In this document: positions 7,587 through 15,851 of the stretch, in pieces
How positions within the stretch are numbered: position 1 is the stretch's first letter
Layout: each line of letters opens with the position of its first letter
From: JBJENW01 sp051880395
Lineage (GTDB): Bacteria > Bacillota > Clostridia > Lachnospirales > Lachnospiraceae
Assembly (NCBI GenBank): GCA_051880395.1
Contig: JBJENW010000060.1
Location: 1 to 21,360 of the forward strand
Direction of reading: 5' to 3'
DNA length: 21,360 nt
The notes under the pieces: generated by a model
Seen by the model: the letters and a program-made list of their open reading frames with translations, nothing else
Databases searched by the model: none
What the model was told of the DNA's origin: nothing
Made by a program: the position numbers and the translations under genes

Positions 7587-7644
7587 AAAAAGAGGTTGCC
7601 GCATCGCTCTAAGCGTTCTATCAATTCAACCATGCGGCAGCCTC
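7587..7644 (-). terminator. Compound hairpin and T run between the two GH130 genes
   Basis: On the minus strand GAGG-C-TGCCGCAT pairs with ATGCGGCA-A-CCTC (12 pairs, one mismatch), and its loop contains a second small hairpin (CGCTTAGAGCG). Five T residues follow. AGGAGG of the next gene begins about 20 bases later, so this is an operon-internal attenuator or partial terminator. Confidence 0.8.
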
Positions 7645-7702
7645 CCTGCTCTATTTTTTTCTATTATATTTTATAACAGAAACCTATTTTTTTCAATACT
7701 TT

Positions 7703-8878
7703 TTAGTTTTCTTTTGCAAGAATCTCCAAGTTTTTCTTGATCATGTCACATCTCTGTGCTACACACTCAACAGAACGACCTGGATCTACCGGTGTATTAA
7801 ATACATAATCAATTAACTTGTCAATTGTTGTTGTTGCAACATGCATTCTTGTATCACTAGATGCATAATAAATATAAACGGTTCCATCATCTGTCTTAAT
7901 CGCACCGTTGGTAAATACAACGTTTGATACGTCACCAACACGCTCATCTCCTAAAGGTCCGAGCAGCATACATCCAGGTTCAGCGATCACTTTCGAAGGA
8001 TCATTTAAATCTGTTGCAAATGCATACAGGACATAACGAAGACCTGCTGCCGTGTTTCGCACACCGTGTGCAATATGAATCCATCCTCTATCTGTTTTAA
8101 TCGGAGGAGCACCGGCACCATTTTTTGCCTCTGTGATTCTGTGATATCTACGAATACTTGTCATTTTTTCTTCATCAATCACTGCATGTTCGATATCATC
8201 ACACAGACCGAAGCCGATTCCACCGCCACTTCCTGTATCAATAAAGTCATCCATCGGTCTTGTATAGAATGCATATTTTCCATCTACAAATTCCGGATGT
8301 AATACAACGTTTCTCTGCTGTGGGGAGTGTAAAGTCTTTAAGTTGTCCAGTCTCTCCCAGTGTTTTAAATCCTTGGTACGTACAATACCTGCAGCTGCCA
8401 CTGCAGCAGATAAATCATTGGTTGTTGTATCCTTGCTCTCTGAACAGAACACACCATAGATATATCCATCTTCGTGTTTTGTCAGACGCATATCATATAC
8501 GTTTGTTTCTTCCGGGCAGGTATCCTCGAATAAGATCGGATAATCCCAGAATTTAAATCCATCGATTCCGTTATCACTTTCTGCAACTGCAAAGAATGAT
8601 TTACGGTCATTACCCTCTACACGGGCAACTAAATAAAATTTTCCGTTTAATTCAATTGCTCCAGAATTTAATACGGCATTAATACCAAGACGCTCCTCGA
8701 AATTCGGGTTTGTCTTCTCATCCAGATCATATTTCCAAAAAACCGGAATGTGATCTCTTGTCAAAATCGGATATTCATAACGGTCAAAGATTCCGTTATA
8801 GAAATCGCTTTTCACATTTTTGCGATTTACTAATTTTTCATATTTTGCTTGTTCTACATAATACTGCTTATTTAACAT
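7703..8878 (-). CDS. GH130_1-type 4-O-beta-mannosyl-glucose phosphorylase
   Basis: A 391-residue cytoplasmic GH130 phosphorylase. Members of this longer subfamily split 4-O-beta-mannosyl-glucose with phosphate into mannose-1-phosphate and glucose. The proposed catalytic aspartate is in YDMRLT (Asp129). Other family segments are VARVEGNDRKSFFAVAES (86-103), QQRNVVLHPEFVDGKYAFYTRP, GAGAPPIKT, HGVRN and YIYYASSDTRMHVATT. The gene starts at an ATG that overlaps the epimerase stop as TAATG, so translation is probably coupled to the epimerase. AGGAGG lies 11 bases upstream. Coupling to the epimerase, whose product is this enzyme's substrate, is the classic mannobiose route. Subfamily is judged from length and motifs and neighbour, not from an alignment. 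Confidence 0.93.
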   Translation of the reverse strand: MLNKQYYVEQAKYEKLVNRKNVKSDFYNGIFDRYEYPILTRDHIPVFWKYDLDEKTNPNFEERLGINAVLNSGAIELNGKFYLVARVEGNDRKSFFAVAESDNGIDGFKFWDYPILFEDTCPEETNVYDMRLTKHEDGYIYGVFCSESKDTTTNDLSAAVAAAGIVRTKDLKHWERLDNLKTLHSPQQRNVVLHPEFVDGKYAFYTRPMDDFIDTGSGGGIGFGLCDDIEHAVIDEEKMTSIRRYHRITEAKNGAGAPPIKTDRGWIHIAHGVRNTAAGLRYVLYAFATDLNDPSKVIAEPGCMLLGPLGDERVGDVSNVVFTNGAIKTDDGTVYIYYASSDTRMHVATTTIDKLIDYVFNTPVDPGRSVECVAQRCDMIKKNLEILAKEN

Positions 8879-10047
8879 TACTTACTTAACCTCCTGATTA
8901 CTTCGAAGCACATACGTCCATTGTGATACGGACACTTCCACGGTTCTACAATCGGACTTTCGGTATCCGGATTTCCGTCTTTGTCCACTCTCCAGTACCA
9001 CTCCGATCCTTCTCTCTTATCAATCACATAGTTCTTGATGTATTCCCATGTGTTTTCTGCTGCGGTCAGATATTCTTTTCGCTCTGGATCTTTTTCGTAG
9101 CCATTTAAGAAGCCTACGACAGTTTCTGCCTGCACCCACCATACTCTCCAGGTATTTACTTCTCCGCGGTCACACTCATTTGCCAGAGAATGTCCATCAA
9201 ATGCAACCTTGTAAATCTGATTGGTAAGATCCTTTGTAATCGGTGTCATCTTCTTCTCGTAAACAGGATCGCCTAATACTTCTACACCGCGGTCCATCAG
9301 CCATGCAGTCTCGATATCGTGACCATAGGAATGTAAATCCAGAATTGTATTATAATTTTTGTCGAAAAATACTTCCTGTCTGTGAAGTTCTGGATTGTAT
9401 ACTTTATCTGCGAATGTATCCATGATCCAACGCAGACGTTTGCCTACTTCCTGATTCTTTGAAACACGATACAATTCCACATATGCCTCAAATACATGAA
9501 GCAGCGTATTCATGGTCTTATCGGCCACAACGCCGTTTTCTGACAGATATTCATTGCTGATCAAATGGAATTCTTTATCAAAAGCTTCCAGATAACCAAC
9601 TTCATCTGTACATTTTTCTTCAATCATATGGAACAGTTCAAACGCCATATCCAATGCTTCCTGATCCTTCGACGCCTCATAATAAGAGGACAGCGCATAG
9701 ATACAGAATGCCTGATTATAGGTGTGTTTCATGGTGTCTGCCGGGGTGCCATCATAATGAATGGCCCAGTAAATTCCACCATTTTCCTTGTCGATACAAT
9801 GGTTTTTCATAAATTCAAAACCATGCTTAGCCTCTTCCAAAAGACTTTCGTCTTTCAGAAGAGTATAAGCATTGGAAAAAAACCATGTAATCCGGCTGTT
9901 CAAAATACAGCCCTTATCGGCTTTCTTGTCCACGGTAAGGTCGTAACCTTTATAGCCGTAGTAACCGCCGAACTCATCATCCCGCAAATTTTTCCAAAAC
10001 GGAATGATCGTGTTTAAGAGATGTTCTCTTACTTCATCAATCATCAT
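8878..10047 (-). CDS. Cellobiose/mannobiose 2-epimerase (AGE family)
   Basis: A 389-residue cytoplasmic (alpha/alpha)6-barrel enzyme of the N-acylglucosamine 2-epimerase family. It epimerises the reducing sugar of beta-1,4-disaccharides, here most likely mannobiose to mannosyl-glucose. Its length equals that of the R. albus cellobiose 2-epimerase, and residues known to matter there are present: Arg52, His184, His243 and Glu246 in GHDIE, Trp303 and Trp304, and a C-terminal histidine at 375. The start is the first of two adjacent ATG codons, nine bases after GGGAG. It overlaps GH130_1 by one base (TAATG). A perfect 10-bp A+T-rich hairpin lies between the permease gene and this one. Direct preference for mannobiose over cellobiose is inferred from the neighbours. 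Confidence 0.94.
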   Translation of the reverse strand: MMIDEVREHLLNTIIPFWKNLRDDEFGGYYGYKGYDLTVDKKADKGCILNSRITWFFSNAYTLLKDESLLEEAKHGFEFMKNHCIDKENGGIYWAIHYDGTPADTMKHTYNQAFCIYALSSYYEASKDQEALDMAFELFHMIEEKCTDEVGYLEAFDKEFHLISNEYLSENGVVADKTMNTLLHVFEAYVELYRVSKNQEVGKRLRWIMDTFADKVYNPELHRQEVFFDKNYNTILDLHSYGHDIETAWLMDRGVEVLGDPVYEKKMTPITKDLTNQIYKVAFDGHSLANECDRGEVNTWRVWWVQAETVVGFLNGYEKDPERKEYLTAAENTWEYIKNYVIDKREGSEWYWRVDKDGNPDTESPIVEPWKCPYHNGRMCFEVIRRLSK

Positions 10048-10074
10048 TGTTTTTTTCTCCCGTCGTTTTTATTT

Positions 10075-10100
10075 ATAAATCAATAGAAACATTGATTTAT
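10075..10100 (-). other. Intercistronic A+T-rich hairpin
   Basis: ATAAATCAAT and its exact complement enclose a 6-base loop between the second permease gene and the epimerase gene. No T run follows, so it is more likely an RNA processing or stability element than a terminator. Confidence 0.6.
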
Positions 10101-10105
10101 TGACA

Positions 10106-10966
10106 TTAACCTTTGACTGCACCCGCCGTGATACCGGAATAAATCTGGTTCTGGCAGAGAATAAAGATAAGCAGGATCGGTAAGAAGGAAATAATTACAC
10201 CCGCACAGATCAAGTTGTAACGGCTTCCCAACGGTCCGGTAAAGGTATACAGTGAAATTGCAACTGTATGGATATCTTTGTTCTGTAAGTACAGGTTTGC
10301 ACAGTAGTACTCGTTGTAAGTATTTACACCCTTTAAGATTATACATGTTACAATCGCAGGTTTCAACAGTGGAAGCATAATTTTCCAATAAATTTGGAAA
10401 TAACTTGCACCGTCAAGGATTGCAGATTCATCCAGTGAGTAACTAATGTTCTCGAAGAACTGAATGAAGATATAAATGGAAATAACGTCCGTACCACACA
10501 TCATAATGATGTAACCATGCAAACTGTTTACAAGATGTAAGTTTGTCATGATCTGATAAACTGCGACCTGCATAGCAACTGCCGGAAGCAATGTTGCAAA
10601 CAGGAATAAGTTACGGATCAGTCCATTACCACGGAACTGGAAACGGTTCAATATATAAGCCAGCTGTGTACCAACCAAAATGGATACGATCAATACAAAG
10701 AGCATAACAATGATCGTATTGATAAATGCTGTTCCCATGTCTGCTTTCTGGAATGCCTGAACAAAGTTGTCGAAGTTCAGCCAGCTCTTTGGCATTGTCA
10801 TTACATTTGTTGATTTGTATTCTTCTTCAGTTTTGAATGCTGTGATAAAACAGGACACAACAGGAAGCACAGCCACAATTGCAAAGAAAATCAGTGAAAC
10901 ATATTTCACAATTCCCCAGACAACTGCGCCGGCAGAATAATGTTTTCTTCTTTTTGTTCCAGCCAT
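10106..10966 (-). CDS. ABC sugar transporter permease, MalG type
   Basis: A 286-residue inner permease of a carbohydrate ABC importer (CUT1 family). It has about six hydrophobic segments: near 20-43, 85-110, 118-140, 150-170, a segment around 200-215, and the last near 252-275. The EAA loop contacting the ATPase is visible as ESAILDGASYFQIYWKIMLP (about 180-199). It would pair with the permease encoded just upstream to form the membrane channel. The start ATG lies two bases after the stop of the first permease gene, with GGAGG inside the end of that gene, so translation is probably coupled. No ATPase gene is in the operon; CUT1 systems in Firmicutes often share one MsmK-type ATPase encoded elsewhere. 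Substrate is inferred from the locus. Confidence 0.93.
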   Translation of the reverse strand: MAGTKRRKHYSAGAVVWGIVKYVSLIFFAIVAVLPVVSCFITAFKTEEEYKSTNVMTMPKSWLNFDNFVQAFQKADMGTAFINTIIVMLFVLIVSILVGTQLAYILNRFQFRGNGLIRNLFLFATLLPAVAMQVAVYQIMTNLHLVNSLHGYIIMMCGTDVISIYIFIQFFENISYSLDESAILDGASYFQIYWKIMLPLLKPAIVTCIILKGVNTYNEYYCANLYLQNKDIHTVAISLYTFTGPLGSRYNLICAGVIISFLPILLIFILCQNQIYSGITAGAVKG

Positions 10967-10968
10967 CT

Positions 10969-11970
10969 TTATGCTGCCTCCTTACTCAGTTTTTTCTTTT
11001 TCTTCTTCTCGTTTCTGATTTCTTCATCTTCGTCTGCGTTTTTAAAGACATACTTAAAGAATAGCTTCTGAAGTACCGTACAAACAATGATAATGCCTAA
11101 CAGTACAACTGCCATTGCAGATGCAAGTCCTACTTTCTGACTTGTATGTGCTACTTCGTTCATCTTTACGAAGAAGGTTGCTGTTCCATTTGCACCGCCT
11201 GTGATAACGAATGGCTGCTCGAATGCACTCAGCGCACCAGTGATCGAAAGAATTACATTTAAGGTTACGATTGTTTTGATACTTGGCAGAATAATATGTA
11301 TAAACTGCTGGAATTTATTTGCGCCGTCCAAATCTGCTGCTTCATAAAGCTCTGCATCTACAGACATGATCGCACCGATAAACAATACCATATTCTGTCC
11401 AAAATAACGCCATACTGAGGTTGCCACCAATGACCAGTTATTCACTCGCTGATCACGCAACCAGTAAGGAAGGTTGTCCGGATTAAATCCGCACCAGCTA
11501 AGAACTGTATCCAACACATATCCTCTGGTATAGAAGTATTTGAAAATGAAACCGATTGCAATACCACTAATCAGATAAGGGAAGAACATCAATCCCTTGA
11601 ATAAGTTTTCGCATTTTACACCAAAGCTCAATACTGTAGCAAGGTATAATGCAAGTGCCAGCTGGATGATTGATCCAAGCATGTAGTAAAGACTTAATTT
11701 CAATGCGCCAAAAACTTCTGGTTTTCTGAACACATCAATGTAGTTCTTCCATCCCACATATTCCCAATTTGCCCGCGGGGTAGAATATTTCATCTTGTAA
11801 AAACTGTACCGTACCATCTCACCAAACGGCAGATAGGTAAACGTAAATAATAATGCAAGAGGGATAATCATAAATGCAACACAAATAATGAGCTGCTGTC
11901 CCTTTCTGCTTCTCGCCCATGCTACGATACCGCCGGGCTTTTTCTCCGTATTTGCTGCTGTAGCTGCCAT
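10969..11970 (-). CDS. ABC sugar transporter permease, MalF type
   Basis: A 333-residue CUT1 permease with a cytoplasmic N-terminal stretch (1-25), about six membrane segments, and an EAA loop reading EAADLDGANKFQQFIHIILP. The C-terminal tail is strongly charged, rich in Asp/Glu and then a run of six lysines. The start is taken at the ATG ten bases after GGAGG; the reading frame could be extended 11 codons upstream, but that would place the ribosome site inside the gene. A second ATG five bases after GGAGG is out of frame and not used. It is separated from the binding protein gene by 172 bp containing a long hairpin, and ends two bases before the next permease. Confidence 0.93.
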   Translation of the reverse strand: MAATAANTEKKPGGIVAWARSRKGQQLIICVAFMIIPLALLFTFTYLPFGEMVRYSFYKMKYSTPRANWEYVGWKNYIDVFRKPEVFGALKLSLYYMLGSIIQLALALYLATVLSFGVKCENLFKGLMFFPYLISGIAIGFIFKYFYTRGYVLDTVLSWCGFNPDNLPYWLRDQRVNNWSLVATSVWRYFGQNMVLFIGAIMSVDAELYEAADLDGANKFQQFIHIILPSIKTIVTLNVILSITGALSAFEQPFVITGGANGTATFFVKMNEVAHTSQKVGLASAMAVVLLGIIIVCTVLQKLFFKYVFKNADEDEEIRNEKKKKKKLSKEAA

Positions 11971-12022
11971 ACCATCAAATCCTCCATAAAGTTTTAGAAC
12001 CAAAGCTTATTTTTTTATATAT

Positions 12023-12093
12023 AAAAAGGTACCGCTAAAGGAATGCCAGAAATATTTTGACGGGAGCAAACTGCCATCCCTAAAGCCGCACCT
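12023..12093 (-). terminator. Long imperfect hairpin and T run after the binding protein gene
   Basis: On the minus strand the arms starting AGGTGCGGCT and ending AGCGGTACCT pair over about 21 positions with a few mismatches and G-U pairs; the loop is about 25 bases. TTTTTATA follows. It stands between the binding protein and permease genes, where partial terminators or stabilising hairpins commonly raise binding protein over permease. Confidence 0.75.
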
Positions 12094-12142
12094 CTTTATG
12101 CTTTATTTACACTAGGAGTATTACTGTTTCCTACTCTTTTGT

Positions 12143-13600
12143 TTATTCTGTTTCTACGTCGTTGCTCTCCTGTGCGTCAGACCATGCCTGATTCCACTCT
12201 TCCATGATATCGTCGAATGACTCATCATTGTTTGTTGCATGTTCTACGATCGACTGAACTTTGGTGTTACCACCGTTATTAATATTTAACTCAGAATCTG
12301 CATTTAATGTAGATAATAAGGATTCCTCTCCCTCTTTTGCCGGGTTGTCTTCTACATAATTTACATCGTTTTCTTCAAAAGCTTTATATACTTCCGGATA
12401 ATTTTCATCGCCTGCTTTGATCGGAAGTCCGCCTTCGTTGAAGGAGTAACCGGATTTCTCTGTCATCCATTTGATAAATACTAAAGATGCTTCTCTGTTT
12501 TCTTTTGAAGAATCTTTATTAATACCATAGCTGTAATCAGCACCTGTTGTTGCATACTGTTTTCCATCAACTGTGATTGGGAAAGACATATATCCGATAT
12601 CATCTGCATTCGGACCTGCTGCCTGCATCTGGGAATATGCCCAGGAACCAAGCATCATACATCCGATCTTACCGTTGTTTAACATACCCTTGCTGTCATC
12701 CCAGGATGTTGTTGTGTAATCATCCTCTGTTAACTTATTCTGTACAGCATCGTACAAAATCTTGTATACTGCATATGCATGTGTATCATCGTTGTAGTTC
12801 TGGAATGGGTTCTTTGTGTGCAACAGTTTCTGGTTGGAGTAATCCGAATCACCGGTACCTGTTCCAGTAATGTATGCATCCCATTCACCCATTGGCCACT
12901 GATCTGCATAGTTTGTATACAGCGGAATTACTTTTTCGTCATCACCTTTTCCCTTATTGTTGTCTGCGATCTTCTGTAATACCTTTAAGAAGTCCTGTGG
13001 TGTTTTTGGAAGATTCTTCTCATCTACGCCTGCTTCTTTAAATACTTTCTTGTTGTAGACAATTCCTTTTGCAGTTGCGGTAGACGGTACACCGTATACC
13101 TGATTGTCATACATCCACTGGGTTGCATAGTTGATCTGACCCTTCATGGTTTCTAAATCACCAAGCGGCATGAAATACTCGCTCAGATCTTTTTTGTCAA
13201 CAGCCGGGATCATCATGATATCACCCCAGTCACCACCCTGTAAACGTAATAATGCATCGTCTGCATAGTTGGTATCTGTCTCAACACTTACCTGAATGTC
13301 TGGATACTCTTTGTTAAAATCTGCAATGTAGTCGTCCCAGTTTTTTGCTCCTTTGTAGTCAGACTGAGATAAGTCAGTTCTCTGGTTGAATACCTTGATA
13401 GATGCTTTCAGATCTTTGTAGTCTTCGCCTAATTTGATATCGGCATATGAAACATCTATATCGGCTCCTGAATTGGACGCACCTTCTGCTGCATCTGAAC
13501 CCGTGTTTCCTTTTGAACCACTGTTGCTACCACCACACGCTGTCATAGATGCAGTTAACGCCATAACCAGTGTCACTGCCATAATCTTCTTAAACTTCAT
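12143..13600 (-). CDS. Lipoprotein sugar-binding protein of the mannan-oligosaccharide ABC importer
   Basis: A 485-residue family 1 extracellular solute-binding protein. Residues 1-21 are a lipoprotein signal (basic MKFKK, hydrophobic core, lipobox ending MTA-Cys22), followed by a Gly/Ser/Asn-rich linker (23-48) and a mature domain rich in aromatic and acidic residues, as in CUT1 oligosaccharide binders. It would be anchored to the outer face of the membrane and deliver sugars to the two permeases encoded after it. AAGGAGG lies ten bases before the ATG. It is the first gene of the mannan operon, divergent from araC, with a perfect -10 but weak -35, which suggests activation. The precise ligand (mannooligosaccharides, possibly galactosylated or acetylated) is inferred from the neighbours. 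Confidence 0.94.
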   Translation of the reverse strand: MKFKKIMAVTLVMALTASMTACGGSNSGSKGNTGSDAAEGASNSGADIDVSYADIKLGEDYKDLKASIKVFNQRTDLSQSDYKGAKNWDDYIADFNKEYPDIQVSVETDTNYADDALLRLQGGDWGDIMMIPAVDKKDLSEYFMPLGDLETMKGQINYATQWMYDNQVYGVPSTATAKGIVYNKKVFKEAGVDEKNLPKTPQDFLKVLQKIADNNKGKGDDEKVIPLYTNYADQWPMGEWDAYITGTGTGDSDYSNQKLLHTKNPFQNYNDDTHAYAVYKILYDAVQNKLTEDDYTTTSWDDSKGMLNNGKIGCMMLGSWAYSQMQAAGPNADDIGYMSFPITVDGKQYATTGADYSYGINKDSSKENREASLVFIKWMTEKSGYSFNEGGLPIKAGDENYPEVYKAFEENDVNYVEDNPAKEGEESLLSTLNADSELNINNGGNTKVQSIVEHATNNDESFDDIMEEWNQAWSDAQESNDVETE

Positions 13601-13654
13601 TTCTAATAGTCCTCCTTAAATCCATGTACCTCTGTTGCTTTACAACTTAATTTA

Positions 13655-13683
13655 ATTATATTCAACTTTGGAATTTAGTCATC
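13655..13683 (-). promoter_or_regulatory. Probable activator-dependent promoter of the mannan operon
   Basis: On the minus strand TATAAT (13660-13655) stands 17 bp after GATGAC, a poor -35. The repeat AAATTCCAAA fills the spacer and -35 side, as expected for an activator-dependent promoter. The predicted start is near 13648. Confidence 0.55.
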
Positions 13684-13869
13684 GCTTATTTTTGTTTTTA
13701 ATCATTCATTCTTGTCTTTTTTGCTTTTTTCTTCTATTTTCACTAATTTAAATACTCATTTTTGTGCATTTTCACAGTTCATTTTTTCTTGATTTTTTTT
13801 ATTAGTTTAATTTAGTCTTTTCTTTGAATTGTTTTAAGTCTTTTTTTAATTAAAATTCCAAAATATGGT

Positions 13870-13898
13870 TTGAATTTTACCCTTTTATCCAGTATAAT
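13870..13898 (+). promoter_or_regulatory. Promoter of the araC-family gene
   Basis: TTGAAT (13870-13875) and TATAAT (13893-13898) are separated by 17 bp on the plus strand; the predicted start is near 13905, about 34 bases before the ATG. Confidence 0.8.
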
Positions 13899-13907
13899 AG
13901 CTTCAAG

Positions 13908-13927
13908 TTAGTTAAAAAATAAGTTAA
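13908..13927. promoter_or_regulatory. Operator-like sequence in the araC leader
   Basis: TTAGTTAAAAAATAAGTTAA shares an exact 9-base half site (TTAGTTAAA) with the palindrome over the GH36 promoter at 18121-18139. It lies just after the araC transcription start. It is a weak candidate for the LacI-family repressor. Confidence 0.35.
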
Positions 13928-13938
13928 GAGGTGTTTTT

Positions 13939-14793
13939 ATGGAGATTTTTCCTTTCCCTGGGCGGACTTATAAACGAAATATGCAAACAGCACATACCAT
14001 GCTGACGATTCTCGCTGGAGGCAGGATCGCAACACCGGCTTCTTTTCACGGAACACCGGAATTTTCGTCGAGCACCATGCTGTTATATACGGTCTGTGGA
14101 AAAGGACGGATCGCTTTTCCTGAAGAAGATTCCATTGTTGTATCGGCCGGAACATTTCTCTGGCATTCCTGCGACTCGGATACGCTTGTACAGAAATTGA
14201 CGGACAACTGGGACTTTTATGTTTTTTTTCTTCAGGATTTTCCGGCCTCGACCGCCCCGTTTCCTGCTTTTTTCCCACACCATATCTTTGTTCAGGTACC
14301 AAAAAATAATCCTTTACTTCAACACCTGGATCTTTTGTGTGAAAATGATGCATCCGCAACGTTAGAATCAAAAATACGCGATCATCAGCTCTTAACATCT
14401 GTTTTTTGTGAAGCACTTCTGCTTTTACCGGATTTGAATTCTGGTTATACACCGCCTGAGACTTATCTGACTCAGTTAAAAGAAATTCTGGATACCGACT
14501 ATGCCTCCCCTCATTCTCTTGCGGAATTCGAAAAACTATTTGCCATTAGCCGCTATCATCTCTGTCGGGAATTTTCAAAATGTTACGGCGAACCGCCGCT
14601 TCAGTATCTGAACCGGCAGCGAATCAAAAAGTCAATGGAACTTTTACGTAAAACGGATATCAACATCCGGGAAGTCGGTGCCACAGTCGGAATCGAAAAT
14701 ACAAATCATTTTATCAATCTGTTCAAGAAATATGTCGGCTGTACGCCGCTTGCTTACCGAAAAAGGATGTTAAAACAAAAAGAGACGCGATAA
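13939..14793 (+). CDS. AraC-family transcriptional regulator
   Basis: A 284-residue cytoplasmic regulator. The N-terminal 150 residues resemble the cupin-like sugar-sensing domain of AraC proteins (beta-rich, with GKGRIAFPEED and SAGTFLWHSCD). The C-terminal 100 residues hold the two helix-turn-helix motifs: SLAEFEKLFAISRYHLCREF around 194-213, and IREVGATVGIENTNHFINLF around 244-263, ending in the AraC signature GCTPLAYRK. AAGAGGTG precedes the ATG. It is transcribed divergently from the mannan operon, whose -35 is weak, so it is probably its activator responding to a mannan-derived sugar. Its stop codon lies in the loop of the shared terminator with the lacI-type gene. Ligand is unknown. 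Confidence 0.93.
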   Translation: MEIFPFPGRTYKRNMQTAHTMLTILAGGRIATPASFHGTPEFSSSTMLLYTVCGKGRIAFPEEDSIVVSAGTFLWHSCDSDTLVQKLTDNWDFYVFFLQDFPASTAPFPAFFPHHIFVQVPKNNPLLQHLDLLCENDASATLESKIRDHQLLTSVFCEALLLLPDLNSGYTPPETYLTQLKEILDTDYASPHSLAEFEKLFAISRYHLCREFSKCYGEPPLQYLNRQRIKKSMELLRKTDINIREVGATVGIENTNHFINLFKKYVGCTPLAYRKRMLKQKETR

Positions 14794-14811
14794 CTCGCGT
14801 CCCTTTTTTAA
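14776..14811. terminator. Bidirectional terminator overlapping both converging stop codons
   Basis: GACGCGA and TCGCGTC pair over a four-base loop TAAC, flanked by an A run on the left and a T run on the right. The araC stop codon (14791-14793) is in the loop and the lacI-type stop (14808-14810) in the tail, so one structure serves both genes. Confidence 0.88.
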
Positions 14812-15830
14812 TCTATTCGCCGAACACTGTCTTTTAACACCATATGTCCTTCTACAATATCTATCCCTACCGGCATATGGCTGTTTGTCATCTGACGTAA
14901 CAGCGCATAGACCGCTTTTCTTGCCATCTCATTGATATCCACTTCATACGTCGTGATCGCAACATCACAGAGCCCCGGATATAGATAGTTGTCAAACCCT
15001 ACGATCGACACATCTTCCGGTATACGATACCCCTGATCGGTCAGTTTCCGAATCAGTTCACTCGCCGTCAGATCACAGTTACAGACGAATGCTGTCGGCA
15101 TATCTTGTGGTATGGTCAATTTATTTACCGTATCAATCCTTCCATCCTCAAGATTTCGATCTTCGATCAACCATTCTTTTCTCTGCTCCAACTGATGTTC
15201 CAACAGCGCTTTTGTAAAGCCCAGATACCGGTCTGTGATACTGCTGCTGCTTAAGATCGTACCAACAAATGCCAGTTTTTTGTGCCCCATCTCGATAAGA
15301 TAATCGGTCAGTTGATACGCACCGTAGAAACTGTCCGAGATCACTGCATCGTTTTTTTGTTTTTCCTCGTAAAAATCCAGATAAATGATCGGCACCCCTG
15401 CCCGGTCATTTAACGCGTCCAGATAGTTTCTTTCCAGACGCCCGATGATAATCAGACCGTCCGCTTTTTTCTCCTGAATCACTTTTGGCAGCACACATTT
15501 TTTTTCATTTTCCTCACTGATGACTTCGAGAATGGTAAAGCACTCTTTTTGAATGGCTTTCGTCGTCACAGCCTGATACATCTGCCAATAAAAAGAGTCA
15601 TATTTTCCAAGGTAATGCTCCGATACTAAAACGCCAATGTTATATGTATTACGTGGTTTCAGCCGCTTTTTCGCGGACGGCTGTCGATACCCCATTTCAT
15701 TCGCCAGAACCTTAATTTTCTGGCGCATATCCTCGCTGACACCTTTCTTATCCGAAAGTGCTTTGGAAACTGTCACTGTGCTGACCCCCAGCTTCTTTGC
15801 AATATCTGCCAGCTTCACAGCTTTTGCCAT
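14808..15830 (-). CDS. LacI-family transcriptional repressor
   Basis: A 340-residue DNA-binding regulator. Residues 1-48 contain the LacI helix-turn-helix and hinge (VKLADIAKKLGVSTVTVSKAL). Residues about 62-335 are the periplasmic-binding-protein-like sensing domain, with the family segments AFVCNCDLTA and IPEDVSIVGFDN. AAGGAG lies six bases before the ATG. The gene starts 21 bp after the GH36 stop, with no room for a clear promoter, so it is co-transcribed with GH36 and probably represses its own operon through the palindrome at 18121-18139. It may also act on the araC promoter. The effector is likely a galactosylated or mannose-containing oligosaccharide, which is inferred only. Confidence 0.95.
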   Translation of the reverse strand: MAKAVKLADIAKKLGVSTVTVSKALSDKKGVSEDMRQKIKVLANEMGYRQPSAKKRLKPRNTYNIGVLVSEHYLGKYDSFYWQMYQAVTTKAIQKECFTILEVISEENEKKCVLPKVIQEKKADGLIIIGRLERNYLDALNDRAGVPIIYLDFYEEKQKNDAVISDSFYGAYQLTDYLIEMGHKKLAFVGTILSSSSITDRYLGFTKALLEHQLEQRKEWLIEDRNLEDGRIDTVNKLTIPQDMPTAFVCNCDLTASELIRKLTDQGYRIPEDVSIVGFDNYLYPGLCDVAITTYEVDINEMARKAVYALLRQMTNSHMPVGIDIVEGHMVLKDSVRRID

Positions 15831-15851
15831 GCCGTTCTCCTTCTTTCCTGT

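Larger units (their letters stand above)
13601..13938. promoter_or_regulatory. Divergent control region between binding protein and araC genes
   Basis: This 338-bp A+T-rich region has two recognisable repeat pairs. TTTGGAATTT (13667-13676) is exactly inverted as AAATTCCAAA (13853-13862). AATTTAGTC occurs twice in the same direction (13672-13680 and 13809-13817), 137 bp apart, close to 13 helical turns. One copy of each overlaps the binding protein promoter; the inverted partner lies just upstream of the araC -35. They are candidate AraC-type sites. Confidence 0.55.

Noticed and set aside
13767..13780. Catabolite-responsive (CcpA) site in the control region
   Set aside because: The best match differs from the consensus at three or more fixed positions, so it is not supported.
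13937..14452. Minus-strand frame of 171 codons opposite the araC-family gene
   Set aside because: It is the shadow of a clearly recognisable AraC-family gene and has no family features of its own.
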